Origin: Synechococcales cyanobacterium 340R_concoct_173_sub | GTDB lineage: Bacteria; Cyanobacteriota; Cyanobacteriia; Leptolyngbyales; Leptolyngbyaceae | DNA length: 14,400 bases | Direction: 5' to 3' | Assembly: GCA_025354065.1 (NCBI GenBank) | Contig: JANXNM010000838.1 | Span: forward strand, 1 to 14,400 | Shown: positions 1 through 7,182 of the stretch, piece after piece | Layout of the letters: every line of letters starts with the position of its first letter | How positions within the stretch are numbered: position 1 is the first letter of the stretch | The notes under the pieces: generated by a model | Seen by the model: only the letters and a program-made list of their open reading frames with translations | Database searches by the model: none | What the model was told of the DNA's origin: nothing | Translations under genes and position numbers: made by a program

Positions 1-190
1 GTGGAACCAACGTTTCGTAGGCCAGATTGAGCTGTTTTAACTTAGCCTCAGCGCGTTCCTGTAAACGAGGACTGTGGGTAAACCTGTCAGGGTGCCATAC
101 CTGTACGAGATCCTTGTAGGCTTGCTTTGCATCCTCCAGCCTCACCGGAGGTACCAAGTCCAAAACATTACAACACTGGTGATAGTCCAT
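1..190 (-). CDS. J-domain protein, N-terminal fragment (cut by window edge)
   Basis: Reading the minus strand from an ATG at 190 gives 63 residues open to the window edge. They form most of a J domain: helix II with AKQAYKDLVQVW, the HPD tripeptide at residues 33-35 followed by RF, and a helix III with RAEAKLKQLNLAYE. The HPD loop is what J proteins use to stimulate the ATPase of Hsp70. The WHPDRF form and the short, non-canonical N-terminus resemble cyanobacterial J-domain proteins that carry the J domain on an otherwise unrelated body, rather than canonical DnaJ. The body lies outside the window, so its function cannot be judged. It is divergent from the gene at 354, with a 163-base spacer. 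No strong Shine-Dalgarno sequence is seen; TAGGT directly precedes the ATG. Confidence 0.8.
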   Translation of the reverse strand, partial: MDYHQCCNVLDLVPPVRLEDAKQAYKDLVQVWHPDRFTHSPRLQERAEAKLKQLNLAYETLVP

Positions 191-353
191 ACCTAAATCA
201 TTGATTTAAAACCGTGCGCCCTTACGATCGTACCGCGCAACTCCCCACCGCGCACAAAATGCAAACATGAACAATAATGTGAACAATTGGCACTTAGCCT
301 TAGAATGAAAGTAGCCATGTCCAAACCGTTGTAGATCCTCCAGTAGAGACCCC

Positions 354-1565
354 GTGAGCGCAAGAAGACTGAACGACGGAGAAAAGAAAATAATTGTGGG
401 CCTGTACCGCGAATCCGGTGAGACAGCCATGAGTCTTGCTGAGAAGTTCGGAGTAAGTAACACAACGATTAGCCGGATTCTGAAGGCAGGAATCGAAAGC
501 GTCGAATACGATCGCCTAATTCAGCAAAAGCGCCGAGGCGTTGACAACACCCCCACTCTCAACATCGCAATTCCAGCTCTATTAGAGCCAACCGAAGCTC
601 TAGCGATTCCCGAAGTTCTAAACATCCCACAGCCAGAACCCGTCCTACCCCTTCCCGAAGAACTAGATTCCTCAGGACGGCGCTTGCGTCGGCGACGGAC
701 AACATCAGAACCGATCGTTGAGGTGGATACCGCAATCATTGAACCGATCGAAGTGCCAGCAATTGAACCGATCACCAGAGAGATAACCACCGAAAAGTCA
801 TCTGCTGAAAAGCAATCGATTGTCAATGTGGTTCCAGCATTCGTACAAAATTTCCAGAAAAATTTCCAATCTCCCGATCGCATGAACGATCGTTTCCCAA
901 GCCTGCATCCAATCTCGACACCAGCCATTGCAAAATCTAATGCAAACGTTGAGGCAGAACCCGACTTTGAGTCAGATATTGAACCAGAACCGTTACCAGA
1001 CCGCCCCCTACGCAAAGTGATTCAGGTCGGCGTTGCCAAGCGTAAATTAATTGAATTAGAAGAAGAAGAAGAGGAGGAGGACGACATTCTTCCTCCAGTC
1101 ACCGAAGAAATCTCCGCAATATTAGATGAGGACTTTGGCGAAGAAGAAGACGACGATGATGATATTGATGATGATAATAGTGATGACGACGACGGAGAAA
1201 TTTATAGTGAGGCGGAAGCTCAACGGGATTTGACGGCATTACATGTTCAACAATTCATGCGGGTCATTCCCCTAGACCAGGCCTTAATGCCTCGGATTTG
1301 TTATGTTGTTGTCGATCGATCGGCGGAACTAGTCGTGCGGCCCTTGAAAGACTTTGGGGATATGGGTCAAGTAGCTGTCAGCAGCGATCAGACCATGACC
1401 CTCCCTATTTTTGACAATCCTCGCGGGGCTAAGCGGTTTGCAAATGCCCGAACGGAACGGGTAATTAAAGTCCCTGATAGTCAGGTGTTTCGTAAAACAT
1501 CGGACAATTTACGCTCTAAAGGGATTACATATCTATTCATCGAAGGGCAGCTCTACAGTCTTTAA
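354..1565 (+). CDS. Helix-turn-helix protein with acidic central region and conserved C-terminal domain
   Basis: A 403-residue protein starting at GTG. The first ATG in frame (residue 26) would cut away half of the DNA-binding domain, so GTG is preferred. Residues about 7-47 form a resolvase/transposase-type helix-turn-helix (SLAEKFGVSNTTISRILKAG at about 27-46). A very basic patch, GRRLRRRR, lies near residue 108. A proline- and glutamate-rich, probably disordered segment follows, then an extremely acidic stretch at about 233-282 with runs of Glu and Asp. The last ~110 residues (about 292-403) look folded and end in ITYLFIEGQLYSL. From memory this architecture recurs in cyanobacteria as an uncharacterised family, sometimes mislabelled transposase; no catalytic DDE or recombinase domain is visible here. 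DNA binding is inferred from the HTH; target and role are unknown. The gene stands alone and ends before a hairpin terminator. Confidence 0.85.
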   Translation: MSARRLNDGEKKIIVGLYRESGETAMSLAEKFGVSNTTISRILKAGIESVEYDRLIQQKRRGVDNTPTLNIAIPALLEPTEALAIPEVLNIPQPEPVLPLPEELDSSGRRLRRRRTTSEPIVEVDTAIIEPIEVPAIEPITREITTEKSSAEKQSIVNVVPAFVQNFQKNFQSPDRMNDRFPSLHPISTPAIAKSNANVEAEPDFESDIEPEPLPDRPLRKVIQVGVAKRKLIELEEEEEEEDDILPPVTEEISAILDEDFGEEEDDDDDIDDDNSDDDDGEIYSEAEAQRDLTALHVQQFMRVIPLDQALMPRICYVVVDRSAELVVRPLKDFGDMGQVAVSSDQTMTLPIFDNPRGAKRFANARTERVIKVPDSQVFRKTSDNLRSKGITYLFIEGQLYSL

Positions 1566-1595
1566 TGCAGTTTTAAGGGAAACTATAGACAGACA

Positions 1596-1626
1596 AAAAA
1601 GCGAATTCAGTTAGAGTTCGCTTTTT
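1596..1626. terminator. Bidirectional intrinsic terminator between convergent genes
   Basis: A perfect 10-bp stem (AAAAAGCGAA at 1596-1605 with TTCGCTTTTT at 1617-1626) closes an 11-base loop. There is a T-run on the plus strand, and six Ts on the minus strand because of the extra A at 1595. It lies 30 bases after the stop of the HTH gene and 53 bases beyond the end of the minus-strand membrane-protein gene, so it can serve both. Confidence 0.75.
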
Positions 1627-1678
1627 ATTAAATGAAATAATGACTTAAAAGTGATGACTTAAATTCATTAACCTCAAC

Positions 1679-2737
1679 TCACGACCGACGACGGGCCGAT
1701 CGGCGTGAATGGCTCAGATCATATTCCAACGTTGCTCCAATCCCAAATAGAACAGCCGCAAATATAAAAAACACCTCCAGCAAACTTCCACTACTGTAAT
1801 TTTTAGTTACCAAAGTAGCGTACTTCACCGACATATCAGCAATGTACAGACTAAAGGCCGCAAACGCGATCATTCGCCAAGACTGGGAAGCCCGTCCACC
1901 CCAAAACGCCGTCAGCAACGCCGTCGCAATCACCACGAGACAAACATCTGATGCAACATAAATCCAATTAATAGCGCTCTTGTAAGGTCTCAGAAAATTG
2001 TCGATTTTGCTAGCCCACTCTGGCATCGTATTCGCTGGAGGTTCTGCGGCAGGAGCCGGATCTTTAATAGTGGATGGTGCAGCTTGTGGTGTTGACCCAG
2101 CTTGTGGTGTTGGCTTGACTTGTGGTGTTGGTTTGATGCTGGGCTTAGCAATAACAGGACTTGGCTTAATTGTTGGGGCCGCCTGTGCGATCGCGGGCGC
2201 TTCAAAAAAGTTGGAATTTAAGCCAACATTGGGAACATCTTTACGGCCACTACTGATAAATATCGCAAAGACAATGCCTAGTACTCCCACCACCATAACC
2301 ATGGCCCATTGCAGCGGTTCTAAATTTAACTGGCGCTTAATCACCGCCATGACCATGCCATAAATCAGAAACAAATAGGCCGGAACATAAAACAAATCTC
2401 CTAACGACACATCAGGACTCTGCCCCAGCACCACTTCCCAATAGCCAAAGAGAGAAGTACCAATGCAGTAACATCCTAACCCAATCCCTAGTCCCAGCCA
2501 CACATCCTTCCCGCTGACACTATTAGAACCCAATACATTCCGCAAACAAAGTGCAGAAGCAGCAAAAAAGGCAATAATCTCAAAAAATGCCGTAATAGCT
2601 AAATAAGTCTGGCTCGGGTCAGGGGAACTCTGAGTTAGAAAGTACATGGAGGCTAGAAAAGCCCAAATCGAACCAGCAATATAAATAGGCCGGGACGATC
2701 GCGCAGAGGTAGAAGATGATTTATCCGATCGGCTCAT
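1679..2737 (-). CDS. Eight-segment integral membrane protein with Pro-rich periplasmic linker
   Basis: A 352-residue protein with hydrophobic segments at about 17-34, 44-65, 79-100, 115-133, 143-162, 255-279, 287-305 and 318-337. Lys/Arg-rich loops and both termini (RRSARRRS at the C-terminus) put N- and C-termini in the cytoplasm by the positive-inside rule. This places residues 163-254 on the periplasmic or lumenal side. That loop is Pro/Ala-rich with a hexapeptide repeat (PTPQVK, PTPQAG, STPQAA). The motif SLGDLFYVPAYLFLIYGM in the fourth segment recalls the multi-helix sensor domains found ahead of GGDEF and kinase domains, but no output domain follows. Function is not recognised; a role as a membrane sensor or scaffold is only inference. 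The conserved protein at 2820-3497 lies 82 bases upstream on the same strand and may be co-transcribed. Confidence 0.8.
   Translation of the reverse strand: MSRSDKSSSTSARSSRPIYIAGSIWAFLASMYFLTQSSPDPSQTYLAITAFFEIIAFFAASALCLRNVLGSNSVSGKDVWLGLGIGLGCYCIGTSLFGYWEVVLGQSPDVSLGDLFYVPAYLFLIYGMVMAVIKRQLNLEPLQWAMVMVVGVLGIVFAIFISSGRKDVPNVGLNSNFFEAPAIAQAAPTIKPSPVIAKPSIKPTPQVKPTPQAGSTPQAAPSTIKDPAPAAEPPANTMPEWASKIDNFLRPYKSAINWIYVASDVCLVVIATALLTAFWGGRASQSWRMIAFAAFSLYIADMSVKYATLVTKNYSSGSLLEVFFIFAAVLFGIGATLEYDLSHSRRSARRRS
2083..2136. repeat. 18-bp in-frame tandem repeat in membrane-protein gene
   Basis: The 12-mer CTTGTGGTGTTG occurs at 2083, 2101 and 2119, an exact 18-base period. On the minus strand it encodes the Pro-Thr-Pro-Gln hexapeptide repeat of the periplasmic linker. 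Such repeats change length readily by slippage without breaking the frame. Confidence 0.8.
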
Positions 2738-2792
2738 AGGAATTAACTCAAAAGCAAAGGACTAGAAAGACGAAAATTTAAAAACTGTATAG

Positions 2793-2815
2793 TGCCACAA
2801 AATACTGCCACAAAA
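2793..2815. repeat. Short direct repeat in spacer between minus-strand genes
   Basis: TGCCACAAAA occurs at 2793-2802 and again at 2806-2815, a 13-base period. It lies in the 82-base spacer, just past the stop of the 225-residue gene and upstream of the membrane-protein gene. It could be a regulator half-site pair or chance; nothing else in the spacer supports either reading. Confidence 0.35.
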
Positions 2816-2819
2816 ACTA

Positions 2820-3497
2820 TTACTTCCACAGAGAAGCAACAGGCGACCGGGAAAGCCAATCTAAGAATGCAGTGCGATCGATAGTGGGAAGATCTTGGAG
2901 CGCATCTAAAGCATTTCGGACAAACCCAGAATTACCAAAATACGCACGCCCGAGTCGATGGATTTCTTGTAGCAGAGAAATGATCTGAGCCTCTCGCCAA
3001 GGGGGTAACTGTAAACTGTTCAAAGGATCCGCCGTGAGAACTTGCTGCACCTCATCCGGTGTCATCGCACCTTGAAAGCGCCCTTTCTGGAATATCCCAG
3101 CAACATCCCTTTGAAATGCGGTCCCCTGCTTGGCACCCATTAGATCTTCAATATCTAGATGAGTTGTTTGAAGCATCAAGAGAGATGCCTGAATTAGAAG
3201 TGGCGAAACTCCTTCCTGAACAGGCATTCCAGACGGAAGAATGTCAGTATTGAGTTGATCCAGACGAATTTTCCCCCAGACACTATAGCGATCCGGCTCT
3301 TCAAGCAAGACACAAGCCTTACCTTGATGATCCGTCAAGTCTCTCCAAAGCGATCGTGCATCATCTTCCTGGTGCGCTTGGAACACACTGAGTAGACGAA
3401 ACGTCATGCTCTGATAGGTCAAGATTGGGATTTTCTGGTCTTTTCGTGGATGTTGAACACTGGAAATTTCAACATCTTGCCGCCGCAAAATAAACAT
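2820..3497 (-). CDS. Conserved cyanobacterial protein, Npun_F0813-like (function unknown)
   Basis: A 225-residue soluble protein without signal peptide or membrane segment. The N-terminus (MFILRRQDVEISSVQHP) followed by QSMTFRLLSVFQAH, RSLWRDLTDHQGKACVLLEEP and YSVWGKIRLDQL matches my recollection of a cyanobacteria-wide family named after Npun_F0813. I recall this from sequence memory and have not verified it by search. The second half is helical, with a conserved-looking region (FQKGRFQGAMTPDEVQQVL, then LLQEIHRLGRAYFGN). No catalytic motif is recognisable. It starts at ATG 3497 with only a weak AGAATG-like ribosome site. It lies upstream of the membrane protein at 1679-2737 on the same strand and could share its transcript. 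No function is proposed. Confidence 0.8.
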   Translation of the reverse strand: MFILRRQDVEISSVQHPRKDQKIPILTYQSMTFRLLSVFQAHQEDDARSLWRDLTDHQGKACVLLEEPDRYSVWGKIRLDQLNTDILPSGMPVQEGVSPLLIQASLLMLQTTHLDIEDLMGAKQGTAFQRDVAGIFQKGRFQGAMTPDEVQQVLTADPLNSLQLPPWREAQIISLLQEIHRLGRAYFGNSGFVRNALDALQDLPTIDRTAFLDWLSRSPVASLWK

Positions 3498-3730
3498 GAC
3501 ATTCTATGAAACTGTGGGCTACTGGGATTAGCTACCCCCTTTATATGTCAAAAGGCTACGCTTGACACATTCTGGCTACAAGTTTTTGTACTTTATGGAG
3601 GAGATTAGAAAAGCAAGGCGAGTCTAGCGAATTTAGATTAGTATCTTAATAGCATCTGGGAATTGAAGTGTCTATTGTCGTCAATGCTTCTAAAAGAGAT
3701 CGTTGTCTAAAGTAGATTATTGATTTTTGA

Positions 3731-3803
<73 letters not shown>

Positions 3804-3848
3804 TTGTGAGTTTGCCTTAGTTACTTACCTAGATATGTTGATGTCGTT

Positions 3849-4472
3849 ATGACTGAACTTCTTAAAAGCTGGATTGAGACCACGATGGCGAGTGCCGGGA
3901 ATTTTGGCATAGCAATGCTGATGTTTGCGGAGAATATCTTCCCACCCATCCCATCGGAGTTAATAATGCCGCTGGCTGGGTTTACCGCTCACACTAAGCC
4001 GGAGTCAGGACTGACGGTAACATCGGTAATTATTGCTGGAATTTTGGGCACGATGGCCGGGACGATGCCTTGGTACTACTTAGGTGTTTGGTTGGGCGAG
4101 GAACGGTTGCGAACTTTAGCCGATCGCTATGGCAAGTGGGTAGGGATGACGGGAGAGGATCTCGATCGGGCCAACCGCTGGTTTTATCGTCATGGGGTCG
4201 TTGCAGTGTTTCTAGGACGGCTAGTACCGGGGCTGAGAACCGTTATTTCCTTACCCGCCGGAATTTCTCGGATGCGTCTAGTACCTTTTTTGGCCTATTC
4301 AACCTTGGGCAGTGGGATTTGGATTGCGATTTTGACGGGCGCTGGGTATGCCTTGGGTCAGAATTATGAATTAGTAGATCAATACTTGGCTCCAGTTTCA
4401 AAAATTGTAGTAGTGAGTTTGGTGGTGGCGTTCGGGGTATGGATTTGGAAAAAGAAGGGTCAAAAGGCTTAG
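3849..4472 (+). CDS. DedA-family membrane protein (first copy)
   Basis: A 207-residue polytopic protein of the DedA/SNARE-associated family. The family hallmarks are present. An N-terminal re-entrant region contains ENIFPPIPSE (residues 28-37) and is followed by LIMPLAGFTA. The later conserved segment is FLGRLVPGLRTVISLPAG (121-138) with Arg124 and Arg130, then hydrophobic C-terminal helices and a basic tail (KKKGQKA). DedA proteins sit in the cytoplasmic membrane. Several bacterial members are linked to undecaprenyl-phosphate or phospholipid translocation and to membrane-potential homeostasis; the substrate of this one cannot be read from sequence. The start ATG at 3849 gives a normal family N-terminus. 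It is followed 122 bases later by a second, clearly different DedA gene, so the pair is not a recent duplication. Confidence 0.93.
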   Translation: MTELLKSWIETTMASAGNFGIAMLMFAENIFPPIPSELIMPLAGFTAHTKPESGLTVTSVIIAGILGTMAGTMPWYYLGVWLGEERLRTLADRYGKWVGMTGEDLDRANRWFYRHGVVAVFLGRLVPGLRTVISLPAGISRMRLVPFLAYSTLGSGIWIAILTGAGYALGQNYELVDQYLAPVSKIVVVSLVVAFGVWIWKKKGQKA

Positions 4473-4594
4473 GTTTTATGAGCTTTTATGACTTGGCGGG
4501 TAAACTGAGAAAGAAGTTGCGATCGTCGGTCTGGATTTCTCTAAAATGAGAGCGCAAACTGACATAGCCACTTGCAAAGTCATTAGAAAATTTC

Positions 4595-5308
4595 ATGCAT
4601 TCCATCTTTGTTGACTCGATCGCCGTCCATCTCCCATCCATCCATCTGATTGCCAATGGCTTTTTTGAGACTACTAATTTAAAAAGTCTGTTGACAAATC
4701 TCAATCAAACCAGCCCATTTCTCGGGCATTTATTGATTTGGGGAATTATTTTTGCGGAATCAGGGTTGTTAATTGGCTTTTTTCTTCCGGGAGATAGCTT
4801 ACTGTTTACCGCAGGTTTCTTGTCGGGAGTTAGTCTTGTGCCGGGAGAGCCAACGCTGCTAAATTTGGGCTGGTTGCTGATAGGGTGCTTTGCCTGTGCC
4901 GTAATCGGAGATAATGTGGGCTATGCAACGGGATCACGCTATGGGCGAAAACTATTCCAGCGAGAAAATTCTCGATTTTTCAAGAAAGAGTACCTAACCA
5001 CGGCTCAGTCTTTCTATGAGAAACATGGAAAAATGGCCATTGTTTTGGCTCGGTTTACCCCAATTGTGCGGACCTTTGCCCCAATTGTGGCTGGCATTGG
5101 GGCGATGAATTATCGAACATTTTTGTTTTTTAATGTCATCGGCGGCTTTGTTTGGACCTTTGGGTTGTTGATTGGTGGGCATTATCTTGGGAAGTTGATC
5201 CCCGATGTAGATAAATATTTGCTCCCGATTACAGTTGGGGTTATTTTGCTATCATTCCTGCCATCTGTTATTCACATTTATCAAGAGCGCAAGGCAAACC
5301 GCCGTTGA
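4595..5308 (+). CDS. DedA-family membrane protein (second, divergent copy)
   Basis: A 237-residue DedA protein of the other common subtype. It has FAESGLLIGFFLPGDSLLF (residues about 53-71, with Glu55 and Asp67 in the re-entrant motif) and LARFTPIVRTFAPIVAG (151-167) with Arg153 and Arg159. It ends in a hydrophobic stretch and the basic tail ERKANRR. The ~40 residues before the first hydrophobic segment are ordinary for this subtype, and ATG 4595 is the only good start. The Shine-Dalgarno signal is poor. The stop codon ends 2 bases before the ATG of the ABC exporter, implying translational coupling. Envelope or lipid-carrier transport is the family expectation; a shared task with the downstream exporter is inference from spacing. 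Confidence 0.93.
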   Translation: MHSIFVDSIAVHLPSIHLIANGFFETTNLKSLLTNLNQTSPFLGHLLIWGIIFAESGLLIGFFLPGDSLLFTAGFLSGVSLVPGEPTLLNLGWLLIGCFACAVIGDNVGYATGSRYGRKLFQRENSRFFKKEYLTTAQSFYEKHGKMAIVLARFTPIVRTFAPIVAGIGAMNYRTFLFFNVIGGFVWTFGLLIGGHYLGKLIPDVDKYLLPITVGVILLSFLPSVIHIYQERKANRR

Positions 5309-5310
5309 GT

Positions 5311-7113
5311 ATGCCATTGAATTCCTCCCACGCAATATCGACACCTCTCCCGGCCAGCGCCCCGCGCAAACCCGGACGATCGCACTACTGGCGATTAATG
5401 CCCTTGGTCCGCCGTCAGAGAAAGACCTTATTTCAGGCTGTACTGTGTACAATTTTATACAGTGCAATTTGGCCCGTCTTGGCATATAAATCTCAGATTC
5501 TATTTAGAGTGATTGGCCAAGGCAACAAACCGGGCGATATTGATCCCATTATTGGAATTATTGATCTTATTATTTTTGCGGTAAGTATTTTTGCCTTGCA
5601 GAAGGTGGCTCAGTTTGGCATGGATTCGTTGATGGCAAAAGCGTCACTTGCCGTTGCCTTCGATCTGCGTAAAGAAACTTTTGCTAAATTGCAATCCCAA
5701 AGTTTAAATTATTTTGAGACCTCGCAAACGGGGGATTTGAGCTACCGAATGACGGAGGACATCGATCGCATTGGCGAGGTGGTCTATAAGATTGCGCATC
5801 AGTTTTTGCCCTGTGTGTTGCAATTAATTGGGGTACTGGGCTACATGATTTATCAGAGTTGGCAGATGACGCTGGCGACGTTGATTGTGGCTCCGATTTT
5901 GGCGGTGTTGATCGGCTGGTTTGGTGAACGGATGCGATCGTTTTCGAGTAGTAGTCAGCAGCGAGTTTCAGATTTGTCATCTTTGCTGGTCGAGACCTTT
6001 AGTGGCATTCGATTAATTAAAGCATTTGCTGCCGAAGACTATTCCACCACGAGGTTTGCCGCAGAAGCAGAGCGCAACCGAGAGGCAAAATTTAGCACTG
6101 AACGATTACGGGCAATTGAATATCCAGTGGTTGGATTTCTTCAAGTTCTAGCGTTTTGTGCGTTGTTTTTTCTAGGTGTTTGGTTGATTGCAGGTGGTAA
6201 ATTGAAGCCGGAAGAATTTGGCAGTTATTGTATTGCTGTGACGATGTTGATTGACCCAATTAATCTATTGGCTAGTAACTACAATGAATTCAAACAGGGC
6301 GAAGCATCGGTCGATCGGATTTATGAACTAATTGATTTGAAACCTAGCATTGCTGAACTCGCAATCGCAACAGATTTGCCAGCAATTAAAGGCAGAGTCG
6401 AGTTGCGTCAAGTGAGTTTCTTCTATGAATCCGATCGACCTGTATTGCAAAATCTAAGTTTAACGGCACAACCTGGAGAAGTGATTGCACTGGTGGGCGC
6501 GTCTGGCGCTGGAAAATCGACATTAGTGAATTTGATTCCGCGCTTTTATGATCCGCAAGATGGAATGTTGTTGATTGACGATCGGGATATTCGCAGTGTG
6601 ACCTTGAAGAGTTTGCGCCGTCAGATTGGAATTGTGCCACAGGAAACTACATTATTTTCTGGGACGATCGCGGAGAACATTGCGTTTGGTCAAGTAAATA
6701 TTGATTTTGCTGCAGTTGAAGAAGCCGCAAAGGTGGCCAATGCCCATCAATTTATTAGTCAATTTACTCAGGGTTATCACACTTGGGTGGGTGAACGTGG
6801 TGTGAATTTGTCCGGTGGTCAACGGCAACGGTTAGCGATCGCCCGCGCTGTACTATTAAATCCGCGAATTTTAATTCTTGATGAAGCAACGAGTGCCTTA
6901 GATTCTGAGTCCGAAGCATTAGTTCAAGAGGCATTAGAACGGATTATGAAAGGTCGAACGGTATTTATTATTGCCCATCGATTAGCAACAGTCCGCAAGA
7001 GCGATCGGATTTTGGTGATGGAAAAGGGGGCGATCGTGGAATCGGGACGACATGAGGAATTGTTGGCGCAAAATGGTCGATATGCCGGGTTTTATGCTAA
7101 ACAGTTTTCGTGA
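5311..7113 (+). CDS. ABC exporter, fused TMD-NBD (MsbA/MdlB type)
   Basis: A 600-residue half-transporter expected to work as a homodimer. The N-terminal half carries about six membrane helices and the type IV exporter coupling region (YFETSQTGDLSYRMTEDIDR). The C-terminal nucleotide-binding domain is complete: Walker A GASGAGKST (396-404, Lys402), Q-loop Gln444, signature LSGGQ (500-504), Walker B ending in Asp524-Glu525 and the switch His556. All catalytic residues are intact, so it should be an active ATPase. The nearest functional families are lipid-A/lipid and multidrug exporters; the substrate is not determinable here. A TTG at 5305 is a possible alternative start overlapping the upstream stop, but ATG 5311 is preferred. 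No clear hairpin terminator follows before the convergent RNase HI gene. Confidence 0.95.
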   Translation: MPLNSSHAISTPLPASAPRKPGRSHYWRLMPLVRRQRKTLFQAVLCTILYSAIWPVLAYKSQILFRVIGQGNKPGDIDPIIGIIDLIIFAVSIFALQKVAQFGMDSLMAKASLAVAFDLRKETFAKLQSQSLNYFETSQTGDLSYRMTEDIDRIGEVVYKIAHQFLPCVLQLIGVLGYMIYQSWQMTLATLIVAPILAVLIGWFGERMRSFSSSSQQRVSDLSSLLVETFSGIRLIKAFAAEDYSTTRFAAEAERNREAKFSTERLRAIEYPVVGFLQVLAFCALFFLGVWLIAGGKLKPEEFGSYCIAVTMLIDPINLLASNYNEFKQGEASVDRIYELIDLKPSIAELAIATDLPAIKGRVELRQVSFFYESDRPVLQNLSLTAQPGEVIALVGASGAGKSTLVNLIPRFYDPQDGMLLIDDRDIRSVTLKSLRRQIGIVPQETTLFSGTIAENIAFGQVNIDFAAVEEAAKVANAHQFISQFTQGYHTWVGERGVNLSGGQRQRLAIARAVLLNPRILILDEATSALDSESEALVQEALERIMKGRTVFIIAHRLATVRKSDRILVMEKGAIVESGRHEELLAQNGRYAGFYAKQFS

Positions 7114-7182
7114 TTTGTTGACGAGATGTGACTGGAAATAATCGGATCACGTCAGTAAATTATATCTTTAAAAAGTCCCCAC

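Noticed and set aside
521..1015. A 164-codon open frame on the minus strand, inside the HTH gene
   Set aside because: It is Ser/Gly/Arg-rich and antisense to a low-complexity region. The plus-strand frame has a clear HTH and a coherent C-terminal domain.
354..1565. Calling the HTH protein a transposase
   Set aside because: Only the HTH head resembles transposase DNA-binding domains; there is no DDE/RNase H-fold core.
1998..2363. A 121-codon plus-strand frame rich in Gly, Ala and Val
   Set aside because: It is the antisense shadow of the Pro-rich linker and of helices in the membrane protein; the 18-bp repeats keep several frames open.
3562..3594. A sigma70-type promoter with TTGACA at 3562-3567
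   Set aside because: No acceptable -10 box lies 16-18 bases downstream; the best TAnnnT (TACTTT at 3589) is 21 bases away, and the tRNA starts much later.
7114..7182. A terminator between the ABC exporter and RNase HI genes
   Set aside because: Only a weak, imperfect GTGA/TCAC pairing is visible, without a T-tract.
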